Part shown: positions 61,766 through 64,000 of the stretch, one piece after another
How the letters are laid out: the number at the start of each line of letters is the position of its first letter
Position numbering within the stretch: the first letter of the stretch is position 1
Assembly (NCBI GenBank): GCA_963835775.1
Contig: CAWIHB010000025.1
Span: 434,001 to 498,000 of the forward strand
DNA: 64,000 bases
Origin: Palsa-504 sp963835775
GTDB taxonomy: Bacteria; Actinomycetota; Actinomycetes; Streptosporangiales; Streptosporangiaceae
Direction: 5' to 3'
Notes under the pieces: model-generated
Told to the model about the DNA's origin: nothing
What the model saw: the letters and a program-made list of their open reading frames with translations, nothing else
Database searches by the model: none
Made by a program: the position numbers and the translations under genes

Positions 61766-64000
61766 CTAGCGGTTGTAGGAACCGAAGTCGTACTCCTCCA
61801 GCGGCACGGCCTCACCGGAGCCCTGGCCGAAGGCGTAGTTCTCCGGCTCGGCGTAGGTGCCGGGCGGGAAGGCGGACGAGCGGGCGTCGTCGGTGGGCTC
61901 GATCCGGATGTTCCGGTACACCGGCATGCCGGTGCCGGCCGGGATGAGCTTGCCGATGATGACGTTCTCCTTCAGGCCGAGCAGCGAGTCCGACTTGGCG
62001 TGGATGGCCGCGTCGGTCAGCACCCGGGTGGTTTCCTGGAAGGAGGCCGCCGACAGCCACGAGTCGGTGGCCAGCGACGCCTTGGTGATGCCCATCAGCA
62101 CGGCCCGGCCGGAGGCCGAGGTGCCGCCGTCGTTCACGATGGCGCGGTTGACCTGCTCGAACCGAGGCCGCTCGACCAGCTCGCCGGGCAGCAGCTCGGT
62201 GTCGCCTGATTCGAGCACGTTCACCCGCTTGAGCATCTGCCTGATGATGATCTCGATGTGCTTGTCGTGGATCGAGACACCCTGCGACCGGTACACCTCC
62301 TGCACCTCGTGCACGAGGTGCCGCTGCACCTCCCGGCCGCCGAGGATGCGCAGCACCTCGTGCGGGTTGACCGCGCCCGCGATGAGCTGCTGCCCCACCG
62401 CGACGTGACCGCCGTCGGCCACCAGCAGGCGGGACCGCATCGGCACCTGGTAGGCGGCCTCTTCCGAGCCGTCGTCGGGCACCACGACGATCTTGCGGGT
62501 CTTCTCGGTCTCCTCGATCTTGACCCGGCCCTCGTACTCGCTGATGGGGGCCAGGCCCTTGGGGATGCGGGCCTCGAACAGCTCCTGGATGCGCGGCAGG
62601 CCGTGGGTGATGTCCATGCCCGCCACACCACCGGTGTGGAAGGTCCGCATGGTCAGCTGGGTGCCCGGCTCGCCGATCGACTGGGCGGCGACGATGCCGA
62701 CGGCCTCGCCGACGTCCACCCGCTTGCCGGTGGCCAGCGAGCGGCCGTAGCACTTGCCGCAGACCCCGATCTTGGCCTCGCAGACCAGCACGCTGGACGT
62801 GCGGATGGCCTCCACCCCGGCCTCGGTCAGCCGGTCGAGCATCAGCTCGGTGGTGTCGTCCCCGACCTTGGCCAGGATCACGCCGTCGACCTCGATGTCC
62901 TCGGCCACGGTCCGGCCGGTGCCGGTGTTCTCGATGTTCGGCAGCTTGCGCAGGCGGCCCTCGGAGTCCTTCTCCGCGATCCGCATGCTGAGCGACCGGT
63001 CGGTGCCGCAGTCCTCCTCGCGGACGATCACGTCCTGTGCCACGTCCACCAGGCGCCGGGTCAGGTACCCGGAGTCGGCGGTGCGCAGCGCGGTGTCGGC
63101 CAGGCCCTTGCGGGCGCCGTGGGTCGAGATGAAGTACTCGACCACGGTCAGCCCCTCGCGGAAGCTGGACTTGATCGGCCGCGGGATGGTCTCGCCCTTG
63201 GGGTTGGAGACCAGCCCGCGCATGCCGGCGATCTGCCGGACCTGCATCGGGTTGCCTCGGGCGCCGGAGTTGACCATCATCCAGACCGAGTTGGTCTCGG
63301 GGAAGGCCTGCTCCATGTCCTGCGCCACGTCGGCCGTGGCGTGGGTCCAGATCTCGATGAGCTCCTGACGGCGCTCGTCGTCGGTGATCAGGCCGCGTTC
63401 GTACTCGCGCTGCACCTTGTCGGCGCGCCGCTCGTAGTTCTCCAGGATCTGCGCCTTGTTCGGCGGGGCGACCACATCCTCGATGGCGATCGTCACGCCC
63501 GCCCGGGTGGCCCAGTGGAAGCCCGCGTCCTTGAGGTTGTCCAGGGCCGCGGCCACCTCCACCTTGGGGTAGCTCTCCGCGAGCGAGTTGACGATCACGG
63601 TCAGCTGCCGCTTGCCCACCTCGTAGTTCACGAACGGGAAGTCGGCGGGCAGCGTCTCGTTGAAGATGCACCGGCCCAGCGTGGTAGCCACCCGGATCGG
63701 GTCACCGGGCTGGTAGCCCTCGGGCAGCTCGGTGCCGTCCGGCGGGACGATCCCGGGCAGCCGGATCTGGATCTTGGCCTGCAGGTCGAGCTCGCCCTGG
63801 TCGTAGGCCATCAGCGCCTCGGCCAGCGAGGAGAACGCCCGGCCCTCGCCGGTCGCCCCCTCGGCCTGCCGGGTCAGGCAGAACAGCCCGATGATCATGT
63901 CCTGGGTGGGCATGGTCACCGGCTTGCCGTCGGCCGGCTTGAGGATGTTGTTGGTGGACAGCATCAGGATCCGCGCCTCGGCCTGCGCCTCGGCGGACAG
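61766..64000 (-). CDS. rpoC: DNA-directed RNA polymerase subunit beta', C-terminal part
   Basis: About 744 C-terminal residues; the frame is open to the right edge, so the N-terminal roughly 550 residues lie outside. It covers the trigger-loop/bridge region onward: LSTNNILKPADGKPVTMPTQ, MVNSGARGNPMQVRQIAGMR, STHGARKGLADTALRTADSG, GEAVGIVAAQSIGEPGTQLT (trigger loop base) and the C-terminal clamp ending in an acidic/aromatic tail. Followed by a GC-tract element and a strong terminator. Confidence 0.98.
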   Translation of the reverse strand: MSAEAQAEARILMLSTNNILKPADGKPVTMPTQDMIIGLFCLTRQAEGATGEGRAFSSLAEALMAYDQGELDLQAKIQIRLPGIVPPDGTELPEGYQPGDPIRVATTLGRCIFNETLPADFPFVNYEVGKRQLTVIVNSLAESYPKVEVAAALDNLKDAGFHWATRAGVTIAIEDVVAPPNKAQILENYERRADKVQREYERGLITDDERRQELIEIWTHATADVAQDMEQAFPETNSVWMMVNSGARGNPMQVRQIAGMRGLVSNPKGETIPRPIKSSFREGLTVVEYFISTHGARKGLADTALRTADSGYLTRRLVDVAQDVIVREEDCGTDRSLSMRIAEKDSEGRLRKLPNIENTGTGRTVAEDIEVDGVILAKVGDDTTELMLDRLTEAGVEAIRTSSVLVCEAKIGVCGKCYGRSLATGKRVDVGEAVGIVAAQSIGEPGTQLTMRTFHTGGVAGMDITHGLPRIQELFEARIPKGLAPISEYEGRVKIEETEKTRKIVVVPDDGSEEAAYQVPMRSRLLVADGGHVAVGQQLIAGAVNPHEVLRILGGREVQRHLVHEVQEVYRSQGVSIHDKHIEIIIRQMLKRVNVLESGDTELLPGELVERPRFEQVNRAIVNDGGTSASGRAVLMGITKASLATDSWLSAASFQETTRVLTDAAIHAKSDSLLGLKENVIIGKLIPAGTGMPVYRNIRIEPTDDARSSAFPPGTYAEPENYAFGQGSGEAVPLEEYDFGSYNR

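Overview
The window comes from a very GC-rich actinobacterium, probably a mycelial actinomycete of the Streptosporangiales type. That placement is inferred from base composition and gene content: a conservon (cvnABCD), a WhiJ/AbaA-like regulator set, DUF397, DUF1707, DUF6542-like and LCP proteins, and the actinobacterial order of the rpoC-str-S10-spc-alpha ribosomal block. No tRNA, rRNA, CRISPR array or insertion sequence was seen.

Left part (1-6.2 kb, accessory). A glycoside hydrolase set (GH15 C-terminus, GH13) is interleaved with gene remnants: an internally deleted MGH1-like glucosidase, a SulP transporter N-terminus, and possibly a scrap of a 2OG-Fe(II) oxygenase. A GAP-family membrane protein, a stand-alone B12-binding protein and an LCP cell-wall glycopolymer ligase follow. 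Middle part (6.3-26.6 kb): a DUF6542-like membrane protein, PcrA helicase, a complete conservon, an ATP-binding/DUF397/HTH regulatory triad, a PIG-L deacetylase, an APC permease, a saccharopine-dehydrogenase-like oxidoreductase, and a coxS-coxL-coxM-coxG molybdenum hydroxylase cluster with a nitroreductase.

Right part (26.6-64 kb, minus strand, housekeeping). In transcription order: rpoC (end), rpsL, rpsG, fusA, tuf, the S10 genes (rpsJ to rpsQ), the spc genes (rplN to secY), adk, map, infA, rpmJ, rpsM, rpsK, rpsD, rpoA, rplQ, truA; then after a convergent gene rplM, rpsI, glmM, nnr, alr, tsaE, a membrane protein, tsaB, rimI, tsaD. Many junctions are ATGA, TGATG, TAATG-like or TAGTG overlaps, implying translational coupling.

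The most unusual signals are repeat-driven. (1) Three tandem 77-bp units between rplP and rpmC each encode a 25-residue micro-ORF linked head to tail by TGATG overlaps. (2) A dispersed G/C-tract palindromic element (core GGGGGRCGACCCCCC) occurs at eight loci, five between ribosomal/RNA polymerase genes and three inside coxS, rimI and tsaB. (3) 14-15-bp minisatellites grow out of gene stop codons. S12 naturally carries Arg at position 88, a classic streptomycin-resistance residue. Three genes (nnr, rplW, fusA) each show a one-base frameshift at a homopolymer. Because rplW and fusA are essential, sequencing error is the likeliest cause.
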